Source of the DNA: Streptomyces mutomycini
GTDB lineage: Bacteria; Actinomycetota; Actinomycetes; Streptomycetales; Streptomycetaceae
Length of the DNA: 64,000 bases
Direction: 5' to 3'
Assembly: GCF_001700505.1 (NCBI RefSeq)
Contig: NZ_MAPV01000037.1
Coordinates: forward strand, 58,789-122,788
Shown here one piece after another: positions 25,360-33,365 of this stretch. The translations under genes and the position numbers were made by a program. Each line of letters begins with the position of its first letter. Position 1 is the stretch's first letter. The notes beneath the pieces were generated by a model. That model was not told where the DNA came from and did not search any database. It worked only from the letters and a program-made list of their open reading frames with translations.

Positions 25360-26052
25360 TCATGCGGGCCGGGTGGCCACCAGCACGCCGATCCTGTCGA
25401 TGCGGTGCTCCGGATTGTTGTGTGCGTCGCGCCAGAAGTTCCCGGCCGCGTCGTCCTCGGGGGTCGCACAGGTGGAGAGAGTGATCATCGCCCGGGTCGG
25501 CTTCTCACCGGGTTCGCCCGGCACCTCGGCACGCTGTTCGGCGAGCGAGCGCTCGGACCGGAAGGACGTCCACCGGTCCTCGGTGATCCGGTACTCGTAG
25601 ACCGTGCCGCCCTCCGTGACGAGGACCGGGTCGCCCTTCCCCAGGGCGGGGAGGTTCCGGAGCGGGCCTCCGGCGGAGAGCCGGTGGGCCGTCACGAGGT
25701 AGTTCCCGGTCTCACCCGGCCCGACGCCGCCTTCCTCTCCGTACGGGCTGGCGGCCACCCCGCGGTCCTGGATGCGGGTCCCCGGCCCGTCGTCCGTCGT
25801 CCCCTCGTACGGGACCACGCGCAGGTCGGTCACCCCGATCGACGGGATGGTGAGCTCCGCGGTCTCCGTGCGGGGGTCGGTCCGGTCGGCCGGAGGACCG
25901 GCGGACGGGCCCGCGGTTGCCGCCACTCCTGCCGCGGGGCCCGCGGCAGGAGTGGCCGCCGCCACCGCCGAAGGGCCTGCCGCCGCAAGCAGTACGACGG
26001 CCACGCCCGCGAGGGCCCGGGGGACGTCTCGGATTCCATGGGGACGGTGCAT
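25360..26052 (-). CDS. Sortase
   Basis: A 230-residue exported transpeptidase. The N-terminal hydrophobic segment (ALAGVAVVLLAAAGPSAVAAA) is followed by an Ala/Pro-rich linker and a sortase barrel: LTIPSIGVTDLRVVPYEG, then the catalytic histidine in GNYLVTAHRLSAGG, cysteine in AMITLSTCATPEDDAAGNFW and arginine in HRIDRIGVLV. The class (E or F) is not certain from sight. It would anchor secreted proteins to the wall. The start at 26052 is chosen to place the signal anchor near the N-terminus; the frame stays open to 26127. Confidence 0.88.
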   Translation of the reverse strand: MHRPHGIRDVPRALAGVAVVLLAAAGPSAVAAATPAAGPAAGVAATAGPSAGPPADRTDPRTETAELTIPSIGVTDLRVVPYEGTTDDGPGTRIQDRGVAASPYGEEGGVGPGETGNYLVTAHRLSAGGPLRNLPALGKGDPVLVTEGGTVYEYRITEDRWTSFRSERSLAEQRAEVPGEPGEKPTRAMITLSTCATPEDDAAGNFWRDAHNNPEHRIDRIGVLVATRPA

Positions 26053-26130
26053 AGCGCGATCCGGGTCGGGAGCCGGTGGTGTCGGGGCGGGTCCTGGACT
26101 GCGACCCGCACCCTTCCAGTACACCACCGG

Positions 26131-27795
26131 TCACACGATCGCGTCGGGCGCACCCAGCAGCTCGCGTACCTCCTCCGCGCCCAACTCCGTGAGCTCCTCC
26201 CCCACGAGCAGCCAGCGGGTGATGCCGACCGACTCGAGGAACGCCAGATCGTGGCCGGCGATGATCAGCGCGCCCTCGTAGGACCCGAGCGCGCTCGTCA
26301 GCTGCCGCACACTGGCCAGATCCAGGTTGTTGGTCGGCTCGTCCAGCATCAGCAGCTGCGGGGCCGGTGTGGCGAGCATCGTCGCCGCGAGCGCGGCGCG
26401 GAAGCGTTCACCGCCCGAGAGGGTGCCGGCCGGCTGCTCGGCGCGCGCTCCCTTGAAGAGGAACCGGGCCAGCTGCGCCCGGATCTCGTTGTCGGTGGTG
26501 CCCGGCGCCGCCCGGGCCACGTTGGCGGCGACGCTCAGCCCGTCGTCCAGCACGTCGAGCCGCTGCGGCAGGAAGCGGAGCGGCACATGGGTCCTTGCCT
26601 CGCCGCACCCAGGCGCGAGCTCCCCCGTGAGGGTGCGCAGCAGCGTCGTCTTCCCCGCCCCGTTGCGGCCCACGAGTGCGATGCGTTCAGGCCCCTGGAC
26701 GTGCAGCGAGCCGTCGCGCAGGGTGCCGAACCGGGGGGTGAGCCCGTGCGCGCTCAGGACCGTACGGCCCGCGGGGACGGCGGTGTGCGGGAGCCGCACC
26801 CGGATCTCGGCGTCCTCCCGGATCGCCTCCGACGCGGTGTCCAGCCTCTCCTGCGCGTCCTGGAGCCGGTCCTCGTGCATGCCGCGGAGCTTGCCCGCCG
26901 CCTCCTGGGAGGACCTCTTGTGGGCCCCGGCGACGATCCTCGGCGCACGCCGCTCGGAGTCCATCTTCTTGTTGTGCCGCTGGCGGCGGGCCACCTTGGT
27001 CCGGGCTTCCTCCAGCTCGCGCCTCTGCCGGCGTACGTCGGACTCGGCGGCCCGCACCATGCGTCCGGCGGCCTCCTGCCGGGTGGCCAGCGCCTCCTCG
27101 TAGGCCGACCAGCCACCGCCGTACCAGCTCACCGAACCGGCGCGCAGATCGGCGATGCGGTCCACCCGTTCCAGCAGGTCACGGTCGTGACTGACCACGA
27201 CGAGCACACCGGAGCGCCAGGAATCGACGGCCTCGTACAGCCGGCGGCGCGCGAACACGTCGAGGTTGTTGGTCGGCTCGTCGAGCAGCAGGACGTCGGG
27301 GCGCTCCAGCAGCAGGGCGGCCAGTCGCAGCAGCACGGTCTCGCCGCCGGACAGCTGTCCCACGGTGCGGTCGAGACCGATACCGCCGAGGCCGAGCGAC
27401 CCCAGGGTCGCCAGGGCCCGCTCCTCGACGTCCCAGTCGTCGCCGACCGTCTCGAAGTGTGCCTCGGCCGCGTCACCGGCCTCGATCGCGCGCAGCGCCG
27501 TACGCCGCTCGGTGATGCCGAGGGCGTCCTCGACACGGAGGTCCGTGTCGAGGGTGAGGTCCTGCGGGAGGTGGGCGAGGCGCCCGCCGACGCTCACCGA
27601 GCCCGCCGAGGGCTTCAGCCGGCCGGCCAGCAGCCGCAGCAGGGTGGACTTGCCGGAGCCGTTGGTCCCGACGAGTCCGGTGCGGCCCCGGCCGACGCTG
27701 ACCGACAGATCGTCGAAGACCTCGGTGCCGTCCGGCCACCGGAAGGACAGGGCGGAGCAGCTGAGGGACGCGGCGGGGGTGGTGGGTAGGTTCAT
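26131..27795 (-). CDS. ABC-F family ATPase
   Basis: A 554-residue protein with two ABC domains and no membrane segments. The first has Walker A GTNGSGKST, signature LSGGE and LLLDEPTNNLD. The second has GRNGAGKTT, LSGGERF and LLMLDEPTNNLD. A charged helical linker between them (SDVRRQRRELEEARTKVARR) matches the P-site tRNA-interaction linker of ABC-F proteins. Members act on ribosomes as translation factors or antibiotic-protection proteins. Which applies here is unknown; the long 5' leader could hold an attenuator. The ATG at 27795 follows CGAGGA. Confidence 0.92.
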   Translation of the reverse strand: MNLPTTPAASLSCSALSFRWPDGTEVFDDLSVSVGRGRTGLVGTNGSGKSTLLRLLAGRLKPSAGSVSVGGRLAHLPQDLTLDTDLRVEDALGITERRTALRAIEAGDAAEAHFETVGDDWDVEERALATLGSLGLGGIGLDRTVGQLSGGETVLLRLAALLLERPDVLLLDEPTNNLDVFARRRLYEAVDSWRSGVLVVVSHDRDLLERVDRIADLRAGSVSWYGGGWSAYEEALATRQEAAGRMVRAAESDVRRQRRELEEARTKVARRQRHNKKMDSERRAPRIVAGAHKRSSQEAAGKLRGMHEDRLQDAQERLDTASEAIREDAEIRVRLPHTAVPAGRTVLSAHGLTPRFGTLRDGSLHVQGPERIALVGRNGAGKTTLLRTLTGELAPGCGEARTHVPLRFLPQRLDVLDDGLSVAANVARAAPGTTDNEIRAQLARFLFKGARAEQPAGTLSGGERFRAALAATMLATPAPQLLMLDEPTNNLDLASVRQLTSALGSYEGALIIAGHDLAFLESVGITRWLLVGEELTELGAEEVRELLGAPDAIV

Positions 27796-28210
27796 GTGGT
27801 CCTCGCAGTCACAAGCGTGTGAACAGTGGCTTCGTATGCGAGCACCACGCGGCGACCGGCCGGGAGAGGAAAGGGGTGCGGTCCTCCGGACTACGGGGGA
27901 CGGCTCATGCACCGAGGTCGCATCCACGCGGGCGGATCACGCGGCGGCAGGAGAGCCGACAGGGCGTGACGGGCTACGGCAGGGGCCGTACCGCGCGATG
28001 ATCGCGGGCCTCAGATGCGCAACGTCCACCTCTATCGGAGACGACAGGACCCAGAAACTGTACCCCGGAGCCGGCCGCGGCGGGCCTGATTTTCCGGGCG
28101 GGGTCACCATGCGGCCCGTCGACCCGGGGCAGGCGGGCGGAGGGGCCCCGGCACGGTGTCGGTGGGTGCTGGCATGATCGCCGGAACCAGCGACGGACGG
28201 GGAACAGAGC
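27796..28210. other. 415-nt divergent intergenic region
   Basis: This lies between the divergent ABC-F (start 27795) and SMI1/KNR4 (start 28211) genes. It must hold both promoters and the ABC-F leader. I see no convincing leader peptide or attenuator. Confidence 0.4.
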
Positions 28211-29782
28211 ATGGTGGAGCAGGCGGTACGGCCGGTCGCCGAGGTGATCGCGGCGAAGGCGCCCGACGGCTGGACCGACGCGGTGCTGCACTGCCAGGGA
28301 GGCCGGGACGGTGCCTCGCTGAGCGGTGGTTACCGCTGCGGGGACGGCTCCTGGCGGTCCGGACTGCCGCGGCTCTGGTCCGAACTCCGTTCCCTGACCG
28401 AGGCGCTGAGCCAGGACCACGGCTGGGAGGCCATGAGCCTGGAGCTCAGGACCCGGCCGTCGGGGGAGTACCGGCTCGTCGCGTCCGACGACGCCGTCCA
28501 CCGGGTGACCGGGACGGGGCGGGGTTTCCGGGCGGTCCTCGACCCCGGCCACCGGCTGACGCGGCCGGGCATGCGGCAGGAGCCCGGCACGGCCGGCCCT
28601 GCGGGCGACCCGGAGCTGGCCGTGGCCCGTTTCCGCGCCTACCTGGAGCGGCGCTCCGCCGTCCTCGGACACCCGGAGGAGCTGCCCCCTCCCGCCACCG
28701 AGGACGCGATCGCCGGGACCGAGGCCCGTCTCGGCCGGCGTCTGCCCGCCGATCTGCGTGCGCTGTACAAGATCGCCGACGGCGACCACACCGACCTCGG
28801 ACCGCGCTACCTGTTCCAGGGGAACACCTGGCTGTCGCTGGAGTACCTCGTCAAGGCGAGCACCGGCTACGGAGCCGCCGAACAGCCCTGGTCCGGCTGG
28901 GGGCTGGAGTGGGACGCCGTGATCCTCGACGCGGATCCCGCCGAGACCGTACGCCGCTGTGGAGGGCACCCCGGCTGGCTGCGCTTCGCCTCCGGTGAGG
29001 ACGGCAACTACCTTGCCGTGGACACCGCCCCGGCCCGGCACGGCAGGCCGGGCCAGGTCATCCGTACCGGCCGCGACCACAACAGGGGACCCGGTTACGT
29101 CGCCGATTCGGTCACCACCCTCCTCGGCCACTACCTGGAACTCCTGGACCAGGGCGCCTACGCGACGGAGGACGACTACATCGAGCTGCTCGAACCCGGC
29201 CGCGCACGCGGGCGCCGGCCGGACAGCGGCAGCCTTCCCGACGACATCCCGCCCGGCCTCCAGAGCATCCACGTCATCGACGCCACCGGCCCCGTCGACC
29301 TGGCCCCACTCGGCGCGGCCCGCAGCCTCCGCCGCGTCCACCTCAACCGAGCGGCCACCGCGGACCTGACGCCGGTCCGCGAACTGCCGGTCGAATCCCT
29401 GCGCGTCACCCTCGACGGCGGCGATCTGACCCCGCTCGCGGGACACCCCCACCTCGCGTCCCTCGAACTCGCCACGACCGCCCCGGCCGATCTCACCCCG
29501 CTGCGCACCGCTCCCCGCCTGCACGGTCTCGACCTCGCGGAGGCCGAAGTCGCCGAACTGGCCGTCCTGTCCGAACTCGGCGGCCTCCGCTACCTCTCCC
29601 TCACCCGGCGCCAGTGGGACGCGTTGCTGAACGAGGACAGGACGCCACCCGCCCTCGCCGCCGCCTGCCTGACCGATACCGACTCCACCCTGGACGAGGC
29701 CCTCGCCTGGGCGGCGCGCCTCGGCCTCGACACCGGGAGAGCCTTCCGCCTCACCGGCACCCTGGAGAACGGAGCCGGGTGA
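28211..29782 (+). CDS. SMI1/KNR4 (SUKH)-family protein with leucine-rich C-terminal repeats
   Basis: A 523-residue soluble protein. The central part (about residues 145-320) carries a SUKH core: PPATEDAIAGTEARLGRRLP, ADLRALYKIADG, then WLRFASGEDGNYLAVD. The C-terminal third has short repeats of leucine-rich type (LAPLGAARSLRRVHL; LTPLAGHPHLASLEL; LTPLRTAPRLHGLDL). SUKH proteins are often immunity proteins of polymorphic toxins but also occur as stand-alone cytoplasmic proteins. No toxin gene is adjacent. The N-terminal 130 residues are unassigned. Confidence 0.82.
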   Translation: MVEQAVRPVAEVIAAKAPDGWTDAVLHCQGGRDGASLSGGYRCGDGSWRSGLPRLWSELRSLTEALSQDHGWEAMSLELRTRPSGEYRLVASDDAVHRVTGTGRGFRAVLDPGHRLTRPGMRQEPGTAGPAGDPELAVARFRAYLERRSAVLGHPEELPPPATEDAIAGTEARLGRRLPADLRALYKIADGDHTDLGPRYLFQGNTWLSLEYLVKASTGYGAAEQPWSGWGLEWDAVILDADPAETVRRCGGHPGWLRFASGEDGNYLAVDTAPARHGRPGQVIRTGRDHNRGPGYVADSVTTLLGHYLELLDQGAYATEDDYIELLEPGRARGRRPDSGSLPDDIPPGLQSIHVIDATGPVDLAPLGAARSLRRVHLNRAATADLTPVRELPVESLRVTLDGGDLTPLAGHPHLASLELATTAPADLTPLRTAPRLHGLDLAEAEVAELAVLSELGGLRYLSLTRRQWDALLNEDRTPPALAAACLTDTDSTLDEALAWAARLGLDTGRAFRLTGTLENGAG

Positions 29783-29807
29783 CCCGCGCCCCTCGTCGGG
29801 GCGCGGG
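29783..29807. terminator. Bidirectional hairpin terminator
   Basis: CCCGCGCCCC and GGGGCGCGGG form a perfect 10-bp stem around TCGTC, directly after the SMI1/KNR4 stop and facing the convergent flavin oxidoreductase gene. Confidence 0.75.
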
Positions 29808-29875
29808 CCGCGCCGGAGTACGCCCATGGGGGCGCGCCGGGTCGTTCACCCGCCGTGTCCCCGCTCACCTCCCGG

Positions 29876-30994
29876 TCAGCGCAGGGTCTTCAGCATCTCC
29901 GCCCCGAACGGAGTGATGTCCTCCGTGCGCCCGCGGAGGGTCTTCGCGGCCCACTCGGGGTCGGCGATCAGCGCACGGCCGACGGCGACCATGTCGAACT
30001 CGTCGCGCTCCATCCGGTCCAGCAGCTGGTCGATGCCGGTGACCGAGGAGCTGTTGCCCTGGAAGGCACCGAAGAAGTCACCGTCCAGGCCGACCGAGCC
30101 GACGCTGACGGTCGGCCTGCCGCTGATCTTCTTCACCCACCCGGCGAGGTTGAGGTCGGTGTCGTCGAACTCCGGCAGCCAGTAGCGGCGGGTGGACGCG
30201 TGGAAGACGTCGACGCCGGCCCCGGCCAGCGGTGTGAGGAGGGTGTCCAGCTCCTCGGGCGTCCGGGCCAGCTTCGCCTCGTAGGCGTCCGTCTTCCACT
30301 GGGACATGCGGAAGAAGATCGGGAAGGCGTCGGACACGGCCGCGCGGCACGCCGCCACGATCTCCGCCGCGAAACGGGTGCGCGCGACGATGTCGCCGCC
30401 GTAGGCGTCGGTGCGGCGGTTGCTGCCCGACCAGAGGAACTGGTCGATCAAGTAGCCGTGAGCGCCGTGCAGTTCCACCCCGTCGAAGCCGAGGCGCTCC
30501 GCTGCGGCCGCCGCGTCCGCGAACGCGGCGATGACGTCGTCGAGGTCCTTCTGCGTCATCGCGCGGCCCTTGGGCTCGCCGGACAGGGACACACCCGAGG
30601 GGCCGACCGGCTCCGCGCCGGCCACGGGCGGGGCGCCCTCGGCGCGCGTGACACCGACGTGCCACAGCTGAGGGATGACAGCTCCGCCCTCCCGGTGCAC
30701 GGAATCCACGACTCCTGCCCAGCCCGCGAACGCGTCCTCGCCGTGGAAGAGCGGGACCCGGTCGCTGGTGCCCGCGGAGGCGTGGTCGACGTAGGTGCCC
30801 TCGGTGATGATCAGCCCCACGCCGCCGGCGGCCCGGCGGGCGTAGTAGTCCGCCACGTCCTGGCCCGGGACGCCGTTCGGAGAGAACTGCCGGGTCATGG
30901 GCGCCATCGCGATCCGGTTCCGGGAGGTCAGTCCACGGACCGCGAAGGGGCGCGAGAGGGCGTCTGCTGCACGGCGGGCATTCTCGTCTGTCAC
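29876..30994 (-). CDS. NADH:flavin oxidoreductase (old yellow enzyme family)
   Basis: A 372-residue TIM-barrel FMN enzyme: NRIAMAPMTRQFSPNGVPG near the start, GLIITEGTYVD, HREGGAVIPQLWHVGV, GFDGVELHGAHGYLIDQFLW (the His-x-x-His-like active site) and VAVGRALIADPEWA. It would reduce activated C=C bonds with NAD(P)H. The start is a GTG at 30994 (VTDENARRAADAL) with AGGA upstream; the open frame extends to 31345 without coding signal. The 245 nt to the kinase gene's stop at 31240 hold its promoter. Confidence 0.9.
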   Translation of the reverse strand: MTDENARRAADALSRPFAVRGLTSRNRIAMAPMTRQFSPNGVPGQDVADYYARRAAGGVGLIITEGTYVDHASAGTSDRVPLFHGEDAFAGWAGVVDSVHREGGAVIPQLWHVGVTRAEGAPPVAGAEPVGPSGVSLSGEPKGRAMTQKDLDDVIAAFADAAAAAERLGFDGVELHGAHGYLIDQFLWSGSNRRTDAYGGDIVARTRFAAEIVAACRAAVSDAFPIFFRMSQWKTDAYEAKLARTPEELDTLLTPLAGAGVDVFHASTRRYWLPEFDDTDLNLAGWVKKISGRPTVSVGSVGLDGDFFGAFQGNSSSVTGIDQLLDRMERDEFDMVAVGRALIADPEWAAKTLRGRTEDITPFGAEMLKTLR

Positions 30995-31239
30995 TGCGTG
31001 TCCTGTTCGTCGGGTGGGGGCAGGTCCATCCCTCGCCAACACGCGCCTGCCGCTCCGGCATCCCGGCACCGGACCCGATGTGGCCAAGGTCTCCCGGCGG
31101 CGGAGTGCGACCGGGCGCCCGTGCCGCCCCGGAACGGCAGAAGGCCGGTCGGCGTCGAAGGGGGCCGGGACCGGACCGCCCGCCACGCCGGCATCCGCCG
31201 TCCGGCGGCGGACCGTGAGCCCGGGAGGCGGGCGTACGT

Positions 31240-33327
31240 TCAGAACACCGGCAGGGCGACGAGCGAGCCCTTGTTGAGCAGGAACACCCGGTTGTCCGCG
31301 CCGGCCGCGTGCCAGGGACCGTCCGACTCGGGCTCGTACGTCCACAAGAGGTCGCCGTCCGATTCGCTGCCGGGGGTGTTCCCGAAGGCCGATACGCCTG
31401 ACGAGGTGCCCCCTTCGATGATCCAGAGGGTGTGTCCCTGGACGACCGGTGGCGTCCGGGACGGGAGGGTGCCGTCGAGCCAGGAAATGTGTCCGTCATC
31501 GGTACCGGACGCCTTGTCGACCCGGTAGAGGCGGCCGTCATCGATGGCGGCGATGAAATCGTCGGTCGTCACGGGAGAGCCCCACCCGTCCTGATCGGGG
31601 TTCAACGACTGCGACGACGCGGACCAGACCTCGTCCCCGGTCTCCAGGTCGAGTGCCAGGAGAGACTTCCCGCCGACGTAGACGATTCGTTCCTCGATGG
31701 CGGGGGTGAGCGCGGTTCCGGCATGTCCGCCCAACTGCCAGGCCACGTCGCCGGTTGCCGAGTCGAGGGCGAAGTACTGCCCGTCCGCTGTGCAGACGAC
31801 CAGCCGGCCCGGTCCGGCACCGGCCACGGCCGCCGGGTCGACGGAGATGCCCGCTGGAGCTCCCGCGGTCCAGCGGACCTTGCGGCCCTCGGTGTCGACG
31901 GCAGCCACCTCGTCGTCGTTCGTCAGGAAGTACACGAGCGACGCGTCGGGTGCTGTGGCCAGAAGTTTCTGCGCGCTCGCCGGGACACTCCACCGCTGCT
32001 CACTGGTGGACGCGTCGAAGGCGAGGACGTTGCCGGTGGCGTCGGCTGCGACGAACTGTTCGTCCGTCAGCCGCAGGACGCCTGCGGACGGTGACACCCG
32101 CGGAAGCGTCCACTTCTGCCGGCCGTCGGTCACCCTGTGCGCGGTGATTCCTCCTGACAGGCCGGCGATCATGACGACGTCCCGCACGGGCAACAGCATG
32201 GACGCGCTCGGAGCGGCAGCCTTCAGGGGCCCCCACAGCGGCGTCGGCGGCACACCGCGCTCGTACTCGCCGGATGTCAGCAGCTCCGCCGGGGCGGCGT
32301 CCGCCGCTTCGGGCAGATCGGGACCTCTGTTCAGCCACCAGGCCGTTGCGCCTCCTCCCACTGCCAGCACCGCTCCGCCGGCGGCGAGCGAGGTGAGGAA
32401 GAGCCGCCGGGACGGCCTCACCCCCGGAACGGTGGTGCCCGACGCAGTGGTGAGCTGATCCGTCCGGGCCTCGTGCTCCTTGATCTGCCTGCCGAGGGTG
32501 CCTTTCCTCCAGAACCGGTCCGCACCGCGAGGGGGTGTGAATGCCTTGACGACCGCCGAGGGGTGCGGACGGTGTGCGGGCTCCTTGGCCAGGCAAGGGG
32601 CGATGAGGGCGCGCAGCGCTTGCGGCACGGCGTGGAGGGCGGGGCTTCCGTGCACCACTTCGTACTGCACGGCCGCGACATGCGCACCCTCGTACGCTCG
32701 CCTGCCGCTTGCCGCGTACACCAGTACCGCACCGAGGGAGAAGACGTCGGCCGACGGGCTGACGCGCTGGCCCAGGATCTGCTCAGGTGCCCCGTATCCG
32801 GGGGTTGCCGGTGCCTGGCCGGTGGTGGTGAGGGTGAGGCCGTGCTCGGGGCGGGCGATGCCGAAGTCGATGATGCGGGGGCCCGAGGAAGTGAGCACGA
32901 TGTTGGCCGGCTTGAGATCGCGGTGGATCAGCCCCACCGCGTGAATCTCCTGCAGGGTCGATGCCAGGGCTCCTGCCAGCGCGCGTACGCCGACGTCGTC
33001 CAGCGGCCCGTGGTCCGTGATCGCCTGCTCCAGCGTCGGCCCCGACAGGTACTCGGTGGCTATCCAGGGGCGCCCGCCCTCCGTCTGCGAGCCGACGACG
33101 CGGGCCACGCCGGTGCTGGTCACCGCCTGCGCTGTGCGGGCCTCGCGCAGGAACCGCTGGGCGAGGTCGCGGTTGTGCGCGAGTTCCGGACGCAGCACCT
33201 TGACGGCCGCGAGGCGGCCGGAACTGTCTTGACCTGCGTACACCTTGCCCATGCCGCCCTCGCCGAGCACTCCGGCGATGCGGTATGGCCCCAGCCGGAT
33301 CGGGTCGCCGAAACCGAGAGGTTGCAT
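31240..33327 (-). CDS. Ser/Thr protein kinase with PQQ-repeat sensor-like domain
   Basis: A 695-residue protein. The N-terminal Hanks kinase is complete: glycine loop GEGGMGKVYAG, Lys in AAVKVLRPE, catalytic loop LIHRDLKPANIVL, DFG (IIDFGIAR) and GYGAPEQ. A single transmembrane segment lies near residue 308-330 (LFLTSLAAGGAVLAVGGG). The extracytoplasmic C-terminal half is a PQQ-like beta-propeller (VLAFDASTSEQRWSVPA, YFALDSATGDVAWQLGG, LLALDLETGDEVWSASS). It would sense an extracellular ligand and phosphorylate targets. It is the last of three kinase-type genes in an operon (38-nt gap to the preceding one). Confidence 0.92.
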   Translation of the reverse strand: MQPLGFGDPIRLGPYRIAGVLGEGGMGKVYAGQDSSGRLAAVKVLRPELAHNRDLAQRFLREARTAQAVTSTGVARVVGSQTEGGRPWIATEYLSGPTLEQAITDHGPLDDVGVRALAGALASTLQEIHAVGLIHRDLKPANIVLTSSGPRIIDFGIARPEHGLTLTTTGQAPATPGYGAPEQILGQRVSPSADVFSLGAVLVYAASGRRAYEGAHVAAVQYEVVHGSPALHAVPQALRALIAPCLAKEPAHRPHPSAVVKAFTPPRGADRFWRKGTLGRQIKEHEARTDQLTTASGTTVPGVRPSRRLFLTSLAAGGAVLAVGGGATAWWLNRGPDLPEAADAAPAELLTSGEYERGVPPTPLWGPLKAAAPSASMLLPVRDVVMIAGLSGGITAHRVTDGRQKWTLPRVSPSAGVLRLTDEQFVAADATGNVLAFDASTSEQRWSVPASAQKLLATAPDASLVYFLTNDDEVAAVDTEGRKVRWTAGAPAGISVDPAAVAGAGPGRLVVCTADGQYFALDSATGDVAWQLGGHAGTALTPAIEERIVYVGGKSLLALDLETGDEVWSASSQSLNPDQDGWGSPVTTDDFIAAIDDGRLYRVDKASGTDDGHISWLDGTLPSRTPPVVQGHTLWIIEGGTSSGVSAFGNTPGSESDGDLLWTYEPESDGPWHAAGADNRVFLLNKGSLVALPVF

Positions 33328-33365
33328 GGGGTGAGCCGAGCCCTTCGTGGTGATGAGGTGGGGAG

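Noticed and set aside
25081..27789. 902-codon open frame on the plus strand
   Set aside because: It runs antisense to the sortase and ABC-F genes and overlaps the end of the GH65 gene; low-complexity composition and no motif.
27974..29827. 617-codon open frame on the minus strand
   Set aside because: Antisense to the SMI1/KNR4 gene; Gly/Gln/Val-rich shadow without motifs.
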